DNA from: Dehalococcoidia bacterium
GTDB taxonomy: Bacteria > Chloroflexota > Dehalococcoidia > Lucifugimonadales > Lucifugimonadaceae
Assembly (NCBI GenBank): GCA_022824185.1
Contig: JAJEAU010000022.1
Span: forward strand, 124,001-188,000
DNA length: 64,000 nucleotides
Direction: 5' to 3'
A model generated the notes under the pieces. That model saw nothing but the letters and a program-made list of their open reading frames with translations, ran no database searches and was not told the DNA's origin. The position numbers and the translations under genes were made by a program. Shown one piece after another: positions 35,282-43,742 of the stretch. Each line of letters opens with the position of its first letter. The stretch's first letter is position 1.

Positions 35282-36310
35282 TCAAAGTTTCCGACGGTCG
35301 TACTTGGTCGGATCATCCTTGTCTTTATTGCCGCGGAACGCCTTCATGATGAAGCCGCCCATCAACATCGAAGCAGTCGCTTCGCCGCTGCTCGGCATCT
35401 TCTCGGGTGCCTGCAACGATGTCGGCGGCGCAGGCTGAATCCCAAGATCCAAACGCAAGCGATTCTCCCACGCGTTCACCAAAATATCCGCCAAATCACC
35501 TTCCGGATCAGCGACATCCTCCTCGCTCTCCAACATCGTCTTGATCGTCGACAACTTGAGGTTGATCTGGTCGATCCAATAGATCAACATGTCCCGGTTC
35601 GTCGAAGCCATGCCGTTGATCCACGCAGGATCATTCGCCATCGGCTGGCTCATCGACACAAAATCCTTGCCCACGAACTTGCTGATCTCATGCCACGAAG
35701 GCGAATCTGCAGCCGCATTCAATGCCGCCGCAGCCACGAACGCCGGTACTCCCGCGACCGCCGCCGAAAAACTGTCATGCTCGTCGGGATCCATGAACAA
35801 CGCTCGCGCTCCGAGATCGTTGCAGATCTCCTGAACATCTCGAATCGCCGACTGTCGGCTTCTCGGATGCGGAATGATCGCATACGGCGCCTGCGTGAAA
35901 AGATACGGCGAAGGCTCGTCGCGACCAGTAGCGTCTGCCTTCACCAACGGGTGTCCGCCGACGAACGAAGCATGAGAAGGCAACAACTCTGAGGCCCAAT
36001 GCAGAATCGACCGTTTCGTGGTGCACGTGTCGGTCACCGTCACATCATCTCGAAGATACGGAGCGATATTCTCCATCACCTCGTATGCCCGGTTGACCGG
36101 CAGCGAAATGATCACCACATCAGCGTCCCGAACCGCGGTATCGAGATTCCAGATCGCCGAATCTACCGCACCGATCTTCTCAGCCCGTTGATGAATATCC
36201 TGATCGGGGTCATACCCCACGATCCGATACTTCTTGCCGTGCTCGACTTTAAGCCCGAGGCCTATCGATGCGCCGATCTGTCCGACGCCTAGCAGTGTCA
36301 CTTGTTTCAT
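35282..36310 (-). CDS. tyrA: Prephenate dehydrogenase
   Basis: 342 residues. The Rossmann motif LLGVGQIGASIGLGL, the catalytic-region DTCTTKRSILHWA, and the FVGGHPLVKAD segment with the conserved His are those of TyrA-type prephenate/arogenate dehydrogenases; DEHDSFSAAVAGVPAFVAAA gives the helical dimer domain. There is no chorismate mutase or ACT domain, but about 70 extra residues at the C-terminus have no recognised fold. It leads to tyrosine together with aroA downstream. Confidence 0.9.
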   Translation of the reverse strand: MKQVTLLGVGQIGASIGLGLKVEHGKKYRIVGYDPDQDIHQRAEKIGAVDSAIWNLDTAVRDADVVIISLPVNRAYEVMENIAPYLRDDVTVTDTCTTKRSILHWASELLPSHASFVGGHPLVKADATGRDEPSPYLFTQAPYAIIPHPRSRQSAIRDVQEICNDLGARALFMDPDEHDSFSAAVAGVPAFVAAAALNAAADSPSWHEISKFVGKDFVSMSQPMANDPAWINGMASTNRDMLIYWIDQINLKLSTIKTMLESEEDVADPEGDLADILVNAWENRLRLDLGIQPAPPTSLQAPEKMPSSGEATASMLMGGFIMKAFRGNKDKDDPTKYDRRKL

Positions 36311-36371
36311 AGCATGCTCTCAGTTGGTTACTCGTGCAACTTTCATACGTTCAAATACCGACGCTCAGTTC

Positions 36372-37343
36372 TCAACCGCTTCCGCCAACGCCATCGGCCT
36401 CGCGGTCATCCTTGCCATCTTCCTCGTCGTCTGCAAATCCCATATCGCGAGACTGCAAGAACTCATCCAACTCATCGATCAGCTCCAACGGCCCAGGATC
36501 CTCGGCCACCGTCATCTCGGAGTCATAACGCTCCTCGAGGCTCTCGACGTACTCCATCGCCTTCGGGGTGTTCCGCAACGCGTAATCGACCCGCGTCCTG
36601 AAATCGTACGCCTCGTGACCAAGATCGCCGTTCTCAAGCATGATGTTCGAGAACCTCTCAATCTCCTCGACGATCCCCAATGTGATCGCCGGATTCTGCG
36701 CTCCCTGCAGATAACGGGGCGCATGGCCCCAAACGGATACCGCTTTGATCCCACGCCGCGCGAACTCGTCTATCGTCGCCGACGTCAACCCTGACGGCCC
36801 TTCGTAGTTCGGTTTCTTGTACCTCCGAAGGACATGGTTGTATCGCTTGCCCAAGTAGTCATGCGTAGTAGTGCCCATCACAACTGGCTCGCGGGTATGC
36901 GGCACCTCATCCAGAAGCGCACCCACCGTCATCAACATCCCGACGTTCAACGCCTTCGCCAAATCCGCTACCAAAGATGTATATGTCCGCCACTTCAAAT
37001 GCGGTTCCGTCCCAATCAATACCACCAGATCGGGGAAGTCTTCATCGTCAGACTTCTTGAAGAAGAACTCATTCTTCGGCCATACCAACCTTCGACCGCC
37101 ATCTTCGTCGTTCTCCACAACCGGACGTTCTTCGGTGAAAATGTAGAACTCCTCCGGGTCGATATCGGCGAACTTCTTCGCCCCCGTTTCCTGTATCAAA
37201 TGGTGCATCGCACGGGTAGCAGATTCGCCCGCATCAGACCATCCAGACCAAGCGCACACCATAAATGCGTCCTGCAAGTCTGGCTGTTCCGCGATCAACA
37301 ACTGGTCGCTCAAATCGTCTGCTCCATCAAATCTAGGGGCCAA
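36372..37343 (-). CDS. PAC2 family protein
   Basis: 323 residues from a TTG. The pattern FMVCAWSGWSDAGESATRAM, EFYIFTEERP and LIGTEPHLKWRTY, then VGALLDEVPHTREPVVMG, fits the PAC2 family, related to eukaryotic proteasome assembly chaperones and widespread in Actinobacteria and Chloroflexota. The C-terminal 40 residues are strongly acidic (DDEEDGKDDRE). The function in bacteria is unsettled. The adjacent tyrA gene gives no clue. Confidence 0.85.
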   Translation of the reverse strand: MAPRFDGADDLSDQLLIAEQPDLQDAFMVCAWSGWSDAGESATRAMHHLIQETGAKKFADIDPEEFYIFTEERPVVENDEDGGRRLVWPKNEFFFKKSDDEDFPDLVVLIGTEPHLKWRTYTSLVADLAKALNVGMLMTVGALLDEVPHTREPVVMGTTTHDYLGKRYNHVLRRYKKPNYEGPSGLTSATIDEFARRGIKAVSVWGHAPRYLQGAQNPAITLGIVEEIERFSNIMLENGDLGHEAYDFRTRVDYALRNTPKAMEYVESLEERYDSEMTVAEDPGPLELIDELDEFLQSRDMGFADDEEDGKDDREADGVGGSG

Positions 37344-37444
37344 TCGGGCTTCAAGATTAGTGCGAGTCTAGCATCTGAGAAGCCGCTCACACTCGCGCGG
37401 TGGCATCCCGTGGCGTGACGGGCCGCACAATTCGAGCGGGGAAA

Positions 37445-37519
37445 TGGAGCCAACGGTGGGGATCGAACCCACGACCTGCAGTTTACGAAACTGCTGCTCT
37501 ACCACTGAGCTACGTTGGC
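37445..37519 (-). tRNA. tRNA-Thr (anticodon CGT)
   Basis: 75 bases with an encoded CCA. On the minus strand the acceptor GCCAACG pairs with CGTTGGC, the anticodon loop is TTCGTAA with stem GCAGT/ACTGC, and the T loop is GGTTCGATCCC-like. The anticodon CGT reads the Thr codon ACG. Confidence 0.95.
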
Positions 37520-37579
37520 GGCGAATCCTCCATGACAACCACACCAACACGCAATCTCAATCTTAATTCACCCTCATTC

Positions 37580-39016
37580 CTAAACCCCGATCCGCTCATC
37601 GTCCGGAATGGTTCTCCGCTCAGTCTCAACCTCTTCAAACCAGTTCTCAAGATCGTTCAACATCCTCGCCGCCCTCTGAGGTTCTTGTTCCGCCAGATCC
37701 CGTTCCTCCAAAGGATCATCCGCGATGTTGTAGAGCACTGGCCGAGGAGGATCTTCGATGACCCTTTCCGGTTCGGGCCAGCGCCTAATCTCCGTCACTT
37801 TTTCCGGCTCGTACTTGTAAGCGATATCCAACAACACATACTCCTCCGCCAATCTCCGACCCTCATCCGTGGCCGGCTCCAACGGCAGGGCAGGGCGTAC
37901 CAGCTTCCAATCGCCATCTCTGACCGCCGCGTTGCTCTCGCCGACCGGCGAATACCCATTGAACTGCCAGAACCGCCGCGGCTCGCTAGTCGGCTCCTCG
38001 CCCCGCAACTGCGGCAAAACCGAAACTCCATCCAACGGCCTCATCCCATCGATCGCCTCGATTCCCGCCATCTCAATAAACGTCGGCAACCAGTCGATGA
38101 AGTGCACTAGCTGATGGTTCTCGACGCCAGCATTCACCCCAGACGGCCACCTCATCACCATCGGCACCCTTACACCGCCTTCCAGCACCGAACCCTTAGC
38201 GCCATTCAACCCGCAATTGAACCGCGTCGTATCACCATCACCTCCCGGCGGCACGTGATCCCACCGCACTCCGAACGCCGGACCGTTGTCACACGTAAAC
38301 ATGAACACCGTATCCTCCGCCAATCCGTTGCGCCTCAACGCCTCCGATATCTGCTCGACGCCACGATCCATCACCTCGATCATCGCGTACACAATCGCCA
38401 CATCAACCGAAAATCCAGCCTCGATATACGGCGTCACATACTTCTGCGGCGCATGTAACGGCGTGTGCGGAGCGTTGAACATCACACTCAGGAAAAACGG
38501 CTCGTCCGAATGCCGATCGATGAAATCCGCCGCCTCCGCCGCCAAGACATCGGTCATGTAAGTCCCATCCGACGGCACCATCGTCCCATTCCGATCCATG
38601 TTGTAGTCCCAGTAGTCGGCCCAACCACCACGGAAGCCAACAAACTCATCAAATCCTCGAGCATTCGGATGATAGCGAGGATCCAACGCCCCGTTATGCC
38701 ATTTCCCAATCAAACCCGTCGCATACCCTTTCGCCTTGAACACATCCCCCAAGGTCTTTTCCCTCAACGCGATCCGATCGTATCCCAAAGTCTCCTGCGG
38801 TGTCACCGCACCCGTCCGTATCGGATATCTCCCCGTCAACATCGCCGCCCTCGATGGCGAACACACCGGACTTCCCGTGTAGTTCTGCGACAAGCAAACA
38901 CTCTCCCCGATCATCGAATCCAGAAACGGCGTCCTCACCCTCCCTTCGCTAAACACACCAAAGTCCCCATAACCCATATCATCCGCCATCATCAAAACAA
39001 AGTTCGGACGTCCCAT
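37580..39016 (-). CDS. Sulfatase (type I, formylglycine-dependent family)
   Basis: 478 residues from the second of two close ATGs, because AGGAG sits six bases before it but directly abuts the first. The metal-binding start is FVLMMADDMGYGDFG (Asp12, Asp13), the modification motif VCSPSRAAMLTGR has the Cys (residue 52) to be converted to formylglycine, and GKWHNGALDP supplies the next active-site Lys/His. No signal peptide is evident, so it may act in the cytoplasm on imported sulfate esters. Marine Chloroflexota often carry such enzymes. The palindromic repeat array lies just upstream. Confidence 0.92.
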   Translation of the reverse strand: MGRPNFVLMMADDMGYGDFGVFSEGRVRTPFLDSMIGESVCLSQNYTGSPVCSPSRAAMLTGRYPIRTGAVTPQETLGYDRIALREKTLGDVFKAKGYATGLIGKWHNGALDPRYHPNARGFDEFVGFRGGWADYWDYNMDRNGTMVPSDGTYMTDVLAAEAADFIDRHSDEPFFLSVMFNAPHTPLHAPQKYVTPYIEAGFSVDVAIVYAMIEVMDRGVEQISEALRRNGLAEDTVFMFTCDNGPAFGVRWDHVPPGGDGDTTRFNCGLNGAKGSVLEGGVRVPMVMRWPSGVNAGVENHQLVHFIDWLPTFIEMAGIEAIDGMRPLDGVSVLPQLRGEEPTSEPRRFWQFNGYSPVGESNAAVRDGDWKLVRPALPLEPATDEGRRLAEEYVLLDIAYKYEPEKVTEIRRWPEPERVIEDPPRPVLYNIADDPLEERDLAEQEPQRAARMLNDLENWFEEVETERRTIPDDERIGV

Positions 39017-39044
39017 TCTCATCTCCTATCAATCATTCGTCGCG

Positions 39045-39270
39045 TCATTCCAGCGCCCCCACCGTCATTCCGGTGCCCCCACCGTCATTCCGGCGCAGGC
39101 CGGAATCCACAGGCAGGCGTGACCGTCATTCCAGCGCCCCCACCGTCATGCCGGCACCCCCACCGTCATTCCGGCGTAGGCCGGAACCCACAGGCAGGCA
39201 AGACCGTCATTCCGGCGCACCCCACCGTCATTCCGGCGCAGGCCGGAACCCAGGGCCAGGCGGGCAGGGC
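39045..39270. repeat. Array of GTCATTCC-type palindromic repeats
   Basis: Eight degenerate units each begin GTCATTCC or GTCATGCC. Three of them continue into GGCGCAGGCCGGAA or a close variant, an inverted repeat (TTCCGGC/GCCGGAA), followed by an ACCCACAGGCAGG-like spacer. Unit length alternates between about 20 and 40 bases, so it is not a CRISPR. It occupies the gap between the sulfatase start and the oxidoreductase stop. A degenerate relative lies at 51.3 kb. Confidence 0.8.
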
Positions 39271-39293
39271 AGCGGAAACCCAGCAACGTAATC

Positions 39294-40073
39294 CTACGTG
39301 CCCGTCGGCCCAAACCGCTCCGTCATTACATTCTCTGCCGCAATCCCCAACTCAACCGCAAACATCGCCGAGTTCTCCACAAAATCACTCGGGCCGCAGA
39401 TGTAGCAGAGAACCTCACCACCATCCGCATCTCCCAAATCTCCGAGCACCCCCAACGCATCCCGCACCATCTCGAGATCGACGCGCCGTCGCCTACCCGT
39501 CCATCCCGGCGGTTGATGCCGGGTCAACGTATGAATCACCTTCAAATCCTCATCCGCCGCATCCATGTCCGCCAACTCGCCTCGGTAGATGATGTGATGA
39601 TCGGTCCTCGACGAATACAACAACACCGCGGGCACCTCGACAGCCTTCTCCGACGCGACCCGATGCCGCAACATCGACATCAGCGGCACAACCCCAGATC
39701 CTCCGCCAATCAACAACAACCGCGTGCCTTTCCGCGCCCTCCAAGTAAACGGACCTCCGATCGGACCACGAAACTCGATCTGGTCGCCGGGTTCAACCAC
39801 GTAGTGGAAATAAGGCGACACCTCACCATCCTCCAGCAGCTCGATCGTGATATCGATGCACCCCGGCCTCTCGGGCGCCGAAGCGATCGAATACGACCTC
39901 TGAGCCTGATATCCATCCGGCGCTGTCAACCGCACATCGATATGCTGCCCCGCCACAAACGACATCGGCCCACCCTCAGGCTCCAGCATGAACGTCTTCA
40001 CATCCCCCGTCTCCCGCTTCACCGCAGCGACACTCGCCACCTGCCACCCAATGTTCGAACGACTTCCAAACAT
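39294..40073 (-). CDS. Ferredoxin/flavodoxin reductase-like FAD/NAD(P) oxidoreductase
   Basis: 259 residues from the ATG at 40073, which starts five bases after the upstream stop; a longer frame would overlap that gene. The FAD-binding barrel has GQHIDVRL and QRSYSIASAPE (RxYS motif), GPFTWRA follows, and the NAD(P) domain has LLIGGGSGVVPLMSMLRH and CYICGPSDFVENS. No ferredoxin domain is attached. It probably passes electrons between NAD(P)H and a partner such as an oxygenase component or P450 encoded elsewhere. Confidence 0.9.
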   Translation of the reverse strand: MFGSRSNIGWQVASVAAVKRETGDVKTFMLEPEGGPMSFVAGQHIDVRLTAPDGYQAQRSYSIASAPERPGCIDITIELLEDGEVSPYFHYVVEPGDQIEFRGPIGGPFTWRARKGTRLLLIGGGSGVVPLMSMLRHRVASEKAVEVPAVLLYSSRTDHHIIYRGELADMDAADEDLKVIHTLTRHQPPGWTGRRRRVDLEMVRDALGVLGDLGDADGGEVLCYICGPSDFVENSAMFAVELGIAAENVMTERFGPTGT

Positions 40074-40077
40074 GCGA

Positions 40078-41502
40078 CTAACGACCGGATCGGGGTTTAA
40101 CCGTGAGTTTCCGGTAATCGGGCGCACCCATAATTCGTCTCGTAACTACATCGTTATCGTCCAATCTCGAAAGTACAGAGTTCCATTGGTGTTTGTTCCG
40201 CCAACGACCGTGGGAAAATTCGTCGTTCGGAAACTCAACCAATGGCGGCCCGGCAATCACTGTCGGCAATCGACGTTCATGTCGGAATGCGATTAATTGA
40301 TGCAGCTTTTCCAGTGCCCAATCAGTCCCGCTGCTAGGACTGAAATCATCGATGATCAATAATTCACTGTTTCTCACCGCATCAAAAGCCGAATAGAATG
40401 TTGCATCGCTAGAGTTCGAGTTAGCCTGCCTCAAATGATCCAGCAGATCTGGTAACGGCCAGTACGATACGTGAGTTCCTTTTTTTATCTGTTCATTCGC
40501 GATTGCCAAAGCGAGATGAGTTTTACCCGAACCTGGGCCTCCGTGCAGGTACAACCAATTCTCGGAATTCTCGGCAAACCCCTTGGCGGCAGCTAAGGCA
40601 TCTCTGAGGGCTTGGCGTTCAGCGTCAGAAGGTGCCGCGCCATCTGGATCAAACGCCTCGAACGTCATCCGATCCAACATCTGCTTAGGGAGGTTGGTTC
40701 GCGAGTCTTCCCCGCCAGACAGTTCGAACAACCTCGAAAACCCCGGATCATCCAACTTCAACGCAACCCGTTCTGGCAACTCAGAAACCGCCTTGGCCAA
40801 CACCAACACGGTCGGCATCCTGCCGTTGAACCGGTGCGTCAGCAACTGATCCACTTTCGAGTCGATCCAGTTAGACGCCTGCTGCGCCCCCAGATCATCC
40901 AGCACCAGCACTGGCGCATCCATCAAAGACGCAAACGAACCACCCTCGGCTCCATCGTCGTCCTCAAACCGTTCGTTTCGTATCAAATCTGGCAGTCCAA
41001 GAGCCGAGACATACTTCGCAGGCTCTCCACGCTCGACTATCTCATTGACAATCGCCGCAGCAAGATGCGTCTTGCCCGAGCCTGTGGTCCCACCCAAAAC
41101 CAACCACCCTTCAGGATTCTCCGCAAACCCCTTAGTTGCCTCAACCGCCGCCTTGAAAAGATCCGCATCTACGCGCCCGCGCCGACCCGCCGGCATCAGC
41201 GCTTCGAACGTCATCCGCTCAAGATGACCTAGCTGCGAATACGTCCGCAGCCGAGATCGACCGTCCGTCTGCGATGCTTCGCAACCACACGGAACAACAG
41301 TCATCCGTCCACTGCCAGACGCCACAACCCACAACGCGTCGTTGCACCGACTGCACGCCGGTTCAACCTCGATCTGATCGTCAACCGCGCTATCTCGGAC
41401 GTGCGCGATCCCGTTTCCGTTGTTCCTCCAAATATCGCCGGAGTTGATCCTCTGGAATCCGCCCTTGATCTCCTCCTCCGGTTGTCGACTCTCTTCGCTC
41501 AT
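40078..41502 (-). CDS. DnaC/IstB-like helicase loader with two tandem AAA+ ATPase domains
   Basis: 474 residues from the ATG at 41502 (AGAGGG upstream). A four-Cys zinc-finger-like segment (Cys50, 53, 72, 74) is followed by two homologous ATPase modules. Module 1 has MTFEAL at 98, Walker A GGTTGSGKT at 137 and Walker B VLVLDDLG at 198. Module 2 has MTFEAF at 279, GGPGSGKT at 321 and LLIIDDFS at 381. Both repeat the KGFAENxxxWL lead-in, so the gene arose by internal duplication. Usual DnaC/DnaI proteins have one such domain and about 250-300 residues. Its neighbours, DnaD-like protein and DnaB, point to a primosome role. The start lies 113 bases inside the DnaD-like gene. Confidence 0.88.
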   Translation of the reverse strand: MSEESRQPEEEIKGGFQRINSGDIWRNNGNGIAHVRDSAVDDQIEVEPACSRCNDALWVVASGSGRMTVVPCGCEASQTDGRSRLRTYSQLGHLERMTFEALMPAGRRGRVDADLFKAAVEATKGFAENPEGWLVLGGTTGSGKTHLAAAIVNEIVERGEPAKYVSALGLPDLIRNERFEDDDGAEGGSFASLMDAPVLVLDDLGAQQASNWIDSKVDQLLTHRFNGRMPTVLVLAKAVSELPERVALKLDDPGFSRLFELSGGEDSRTNLPKQMLDRMTFEAFDPDGAAPSDAERQALRDALAAAKGFAENSENWLYLHGGPGSGKTHLALAIANEQIKKGTHVSYWPLPDLLDHLRQANSNSSDATFYSAFDAVRNSELLIIDDFSPSSGTDWALEKLHQLIAFRHERRLPTVIAGPPLVEFPNDEFSHGRWRNKHQWNSVLSRLDDNDVVTRRIMGAPDYRKLTVKPRSGR

Positions 41503-42127
41503 TCGGTACACCCTCTCTGGCCCAACGCCTCAATACCCCAGAAACGAAAGACCAACTTCGGCTCTCGTTCTCAACTGAGATTCTAATGGCCTCGGCTATC
41601 TGCTCATCCGTGAAATCCTCCAACGTCGACAAAATGCTCTCCCGAATCATCGGCGACAAAACCCCGATGTTCTCCTCATACGCCCGAAAAGCATTCGCAC
41701 CAACCGTCCTCACCGCAGGCGCATTCCAACCGCCATCATCATCACCAACCCCATCCTCTTCCCTCACAACCGCCCGCGTCTCCATCGAAACCCGCCGCGC
41801 CGACTCGGTATTCAACATCAACCGCTCAACACCACCAATCGAGACTCTCGCCAACACCCCAAAACCAACAGCCTCCTCCAATGCTCCATCAAACGAACCA
41901 TCATCCGCAAAAACCAACGACAAAACACGATCACTCTTCAACTGATCCACCGAAATGAACCTCGGATAACCGCTCTGCCTATCCAACAACCAAACCGCCC
42001 TCAAGATCAACTTGAGAACCGCCGCGTCTTCAACGCCAACCAACAGCCGCCCCAACAAGGCATTCGGCACCCGTGTCGCGGCGTAATCGTCAGGTAGCGG
42101 GAAACCCTGAATCCGATCCGGCATCAT
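41390..42127 (-). CDS. DnaD-domain primosomal protein
   Basis: 245 residues. The N-terminal half resembles a winged-helix domain (RVPNALLGRLL, RAVWLLDRQ, SVDQLKSDRVL). The C-terminal domain AYEENIGVLSPMIRESIL followed by SWSFVSGVLRRWAREGV matches the DnaD/DnaB2 fold (YExxxG..., then W.YI..IL..W), which binds DNA and helps load helicase in Firmicutes. It lies between the double DnaC-like gene and dnaB, a DnaD-DnaC-DnaB set. Its last 37 codons are also read in another frame as the start of the ATPase gene. Confidence 0.85.
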   Translation of the reverse strand: MMPDRIQGFPLPDDYAATRVPNALLGRLLVGVEDAAVLKLILRAVWLLDRQSGYPRFISVDQLKSDRVLSLVFADDGSFDGALEEAVGFGVLARVSIGGVERLMLNTESARRVSMETRAVVREEDGVGDDDGGWNAPAVRTVGANAFRAYEENIGVLSPMIRESILSTLEDFTDEQIAEAIRISVENESRSWSFVSGVLRRWAREGVPNERRESTTGGGDQGRIPEDQLRRYLEEQRKRDRARPR

Positions 42128-42137
42128 CGACCGAACC

Positions 42138-43529
42138 TCAGTTCAACCCCAAATCCGGCGGCGTCAAGAACTTCCCGAACTCGTCGCGAACAGCCAACGT
42201 GATCGACGCCGTCGGACCATGCCGATGCTTCTCGATCTTGATATCCGCCAACCCTCGCGGGTATTCCTGCGTCGGATTCCGACGGTTCCACTCTTCTTCA
42301 GAAATGTTCTTGTCGATGCGGTGAATGAACATCACAACATCCGCATCCTGCTCAATCGACCCCGACTCTCGAAGATCAGCCAACCTAGGCTCGTGCGAAG
42401 TCCTCTGCTCAACCGCTCGATTCAACTGCGACACCGCCAAAACCGGGATGTTCAAATCCCGAGCTATCGCTTTCAAATACCGCGAGATTTCACTAACTTC
42501 CTGCACCCGGTTAGCCTCGCGCCCATTCGATGAACCGCTCATCAACTGCATATAGTCGACGATCAAGAAATCCAACCCCGACTGCATCTGCAACCGTTTC
42601 GCCTTCGCCGCAATCCCAGTCGCCGTTTGAAGCGCCGTATCGTCGACGAAGATGTTCTTATCGCTCAACAATCCATACGCATCGCTAAGCCGATCTTTCT
42701 CAAATCGATCCAACGACTTGTTGCGGATGCGCTGAATATTCAATTCGGCGTGACACGCTGCCAACCTATCAGCAACTTGATCGATACCCATCTCAAGGCT
42801 GCAGATTCCCACCTTCAGACCCGATTTGGCCGCATGAAGCGCGAAATTCAACGCCAGCGTCGACTTCCCGAATCCCGGACGAGCCGCCAAAACGATCATG
42901 TCCGACCTATGCAGGCCACCCAGCACGGCATCCAACGCAGGAAATCCGGTCTGCACCGGCTCAATCGCGGAACCATCGACCTCCACGGCATCCGGATCGA
43001 GAAATTCGGTGATCGATCGAGCTTCCTTGATCGGCTTGAAATCGGTCGAGTCGTGATCGCGCCCGAGCCTGAAAACAATCTCCTCAGCCTCCTTGAGCGC
43101 CCTGTCGATATCGCGGGAATTTCCGATATCGTCGCCGATCTGCGTGATCTTGATGCCGGCATCACCCAACTGACGCAACATGAACGCCGAACGCACGATC
43201 TTCGCGTAATCGACGATATGAACCGCATGAGGCGTCTGCGCAACCGCAGCGCTCAGATACGCATCACCGCCGACATCCTCCAGAATCCCTTTCGCAACGA
43301 GCCGACTCCGAACCGTCTCCTGATCGATACCCGCCGATTCTGCGAACAACTCCACGCACGCACCGTAAATCTCGCGGTGATTCTCCCAGTAAAAATGCTC
43401 GGGCACCAGATCGTTCACCACACGCAATATCGCATCGCCATCAATCAAAAGCGACCCGATTATCGATATCTCAGCTTCTAGGTTTGCAGGGGGAGTGGAG
43501 TCTGATTGGAAGGATGCTCGTTCTTGCAT
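42138..43529 (-). CDS. dnaB: Replicative DNA helicase DnaB
   Basis: 463 residues. The N-terminal domain starts PPANLEAEISIIGSLL; the RecA-like domain has LAARPGFGKSTLALNFALHA (Walker A), GICSLEMG, LDFLIVDYMQLMSG (Walker B) and VLAVSQLNRAVEQRTSHEPRLADLRESGSIEQDAD, shown here in parts: SQLNRAVEQR and DLRESGSIEQDAD. No intein is present. It unwinds DNA at the fork. It lies in the rplI-dnaB arrangement common in bacteria. Confidence 0.97.
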   Translation of the reverse strand: MQERASFQSDSTPPANLEAEISIIGSLLIDGDAILRVVNDLVPEHFYWENHREIYGACVELFAESAGIDQETVRSRLVAKGILEDVGGDAYLSAAVAQTPHAVHIVDYAKIVRSAFMLRQLGDAGIKITQIGDDIGNSRDIDRALKEAEEIVFRLGRDHDSTDFKPIKEARSITEFLDPDAVEVDGSAIEPVQTGFPALDAVLGGLHRSDMIVLAARPGFGKSTLALNFALHAAKSGLKVGICSLEMGIDQVADRLAACHAELNIQRIRNKSLDRFEKDRLSDAYGLLSDKNIFVDDTALQTATGIAAKAKRLQMQSGLDFLIVDYMQLMSGSSNGREANRVQEVSEISRYLKAIARDLNIPVLAVSQLNRAVEQRTSHEPRLADLRESGSIEQDADVVMFIHRIDKNISEEEWNRRNPTQEYPRGLADIKIEKHRHGPTASITLAVRDEFGKFLTPPDLGLN

Positions 43530-43742
43530 GGCGGCCTCAACGAATTCGGGCTTTGAGACGATGAATCGACCTTTGGGAAGGGGACAAATTTAATGGTACC
43601 CGGATCGCCTGAATCCCGCTGAACGAAATGTCTCAATTAACGACGCCCGAAACAGGCGACGACACAGCGCGATCAGCCAGAATCGACTGACCCATCAGTT
43701 TTCGCGCCAACCCCCGCCAGCGCGCAACCAAGGCGTCTCGCC

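Noticed and set aside
39045-39270. CRISPR array
   Set aside because: Units are of unequal length, palindromic, degenerate and without unique spacers; no cas genes are near.
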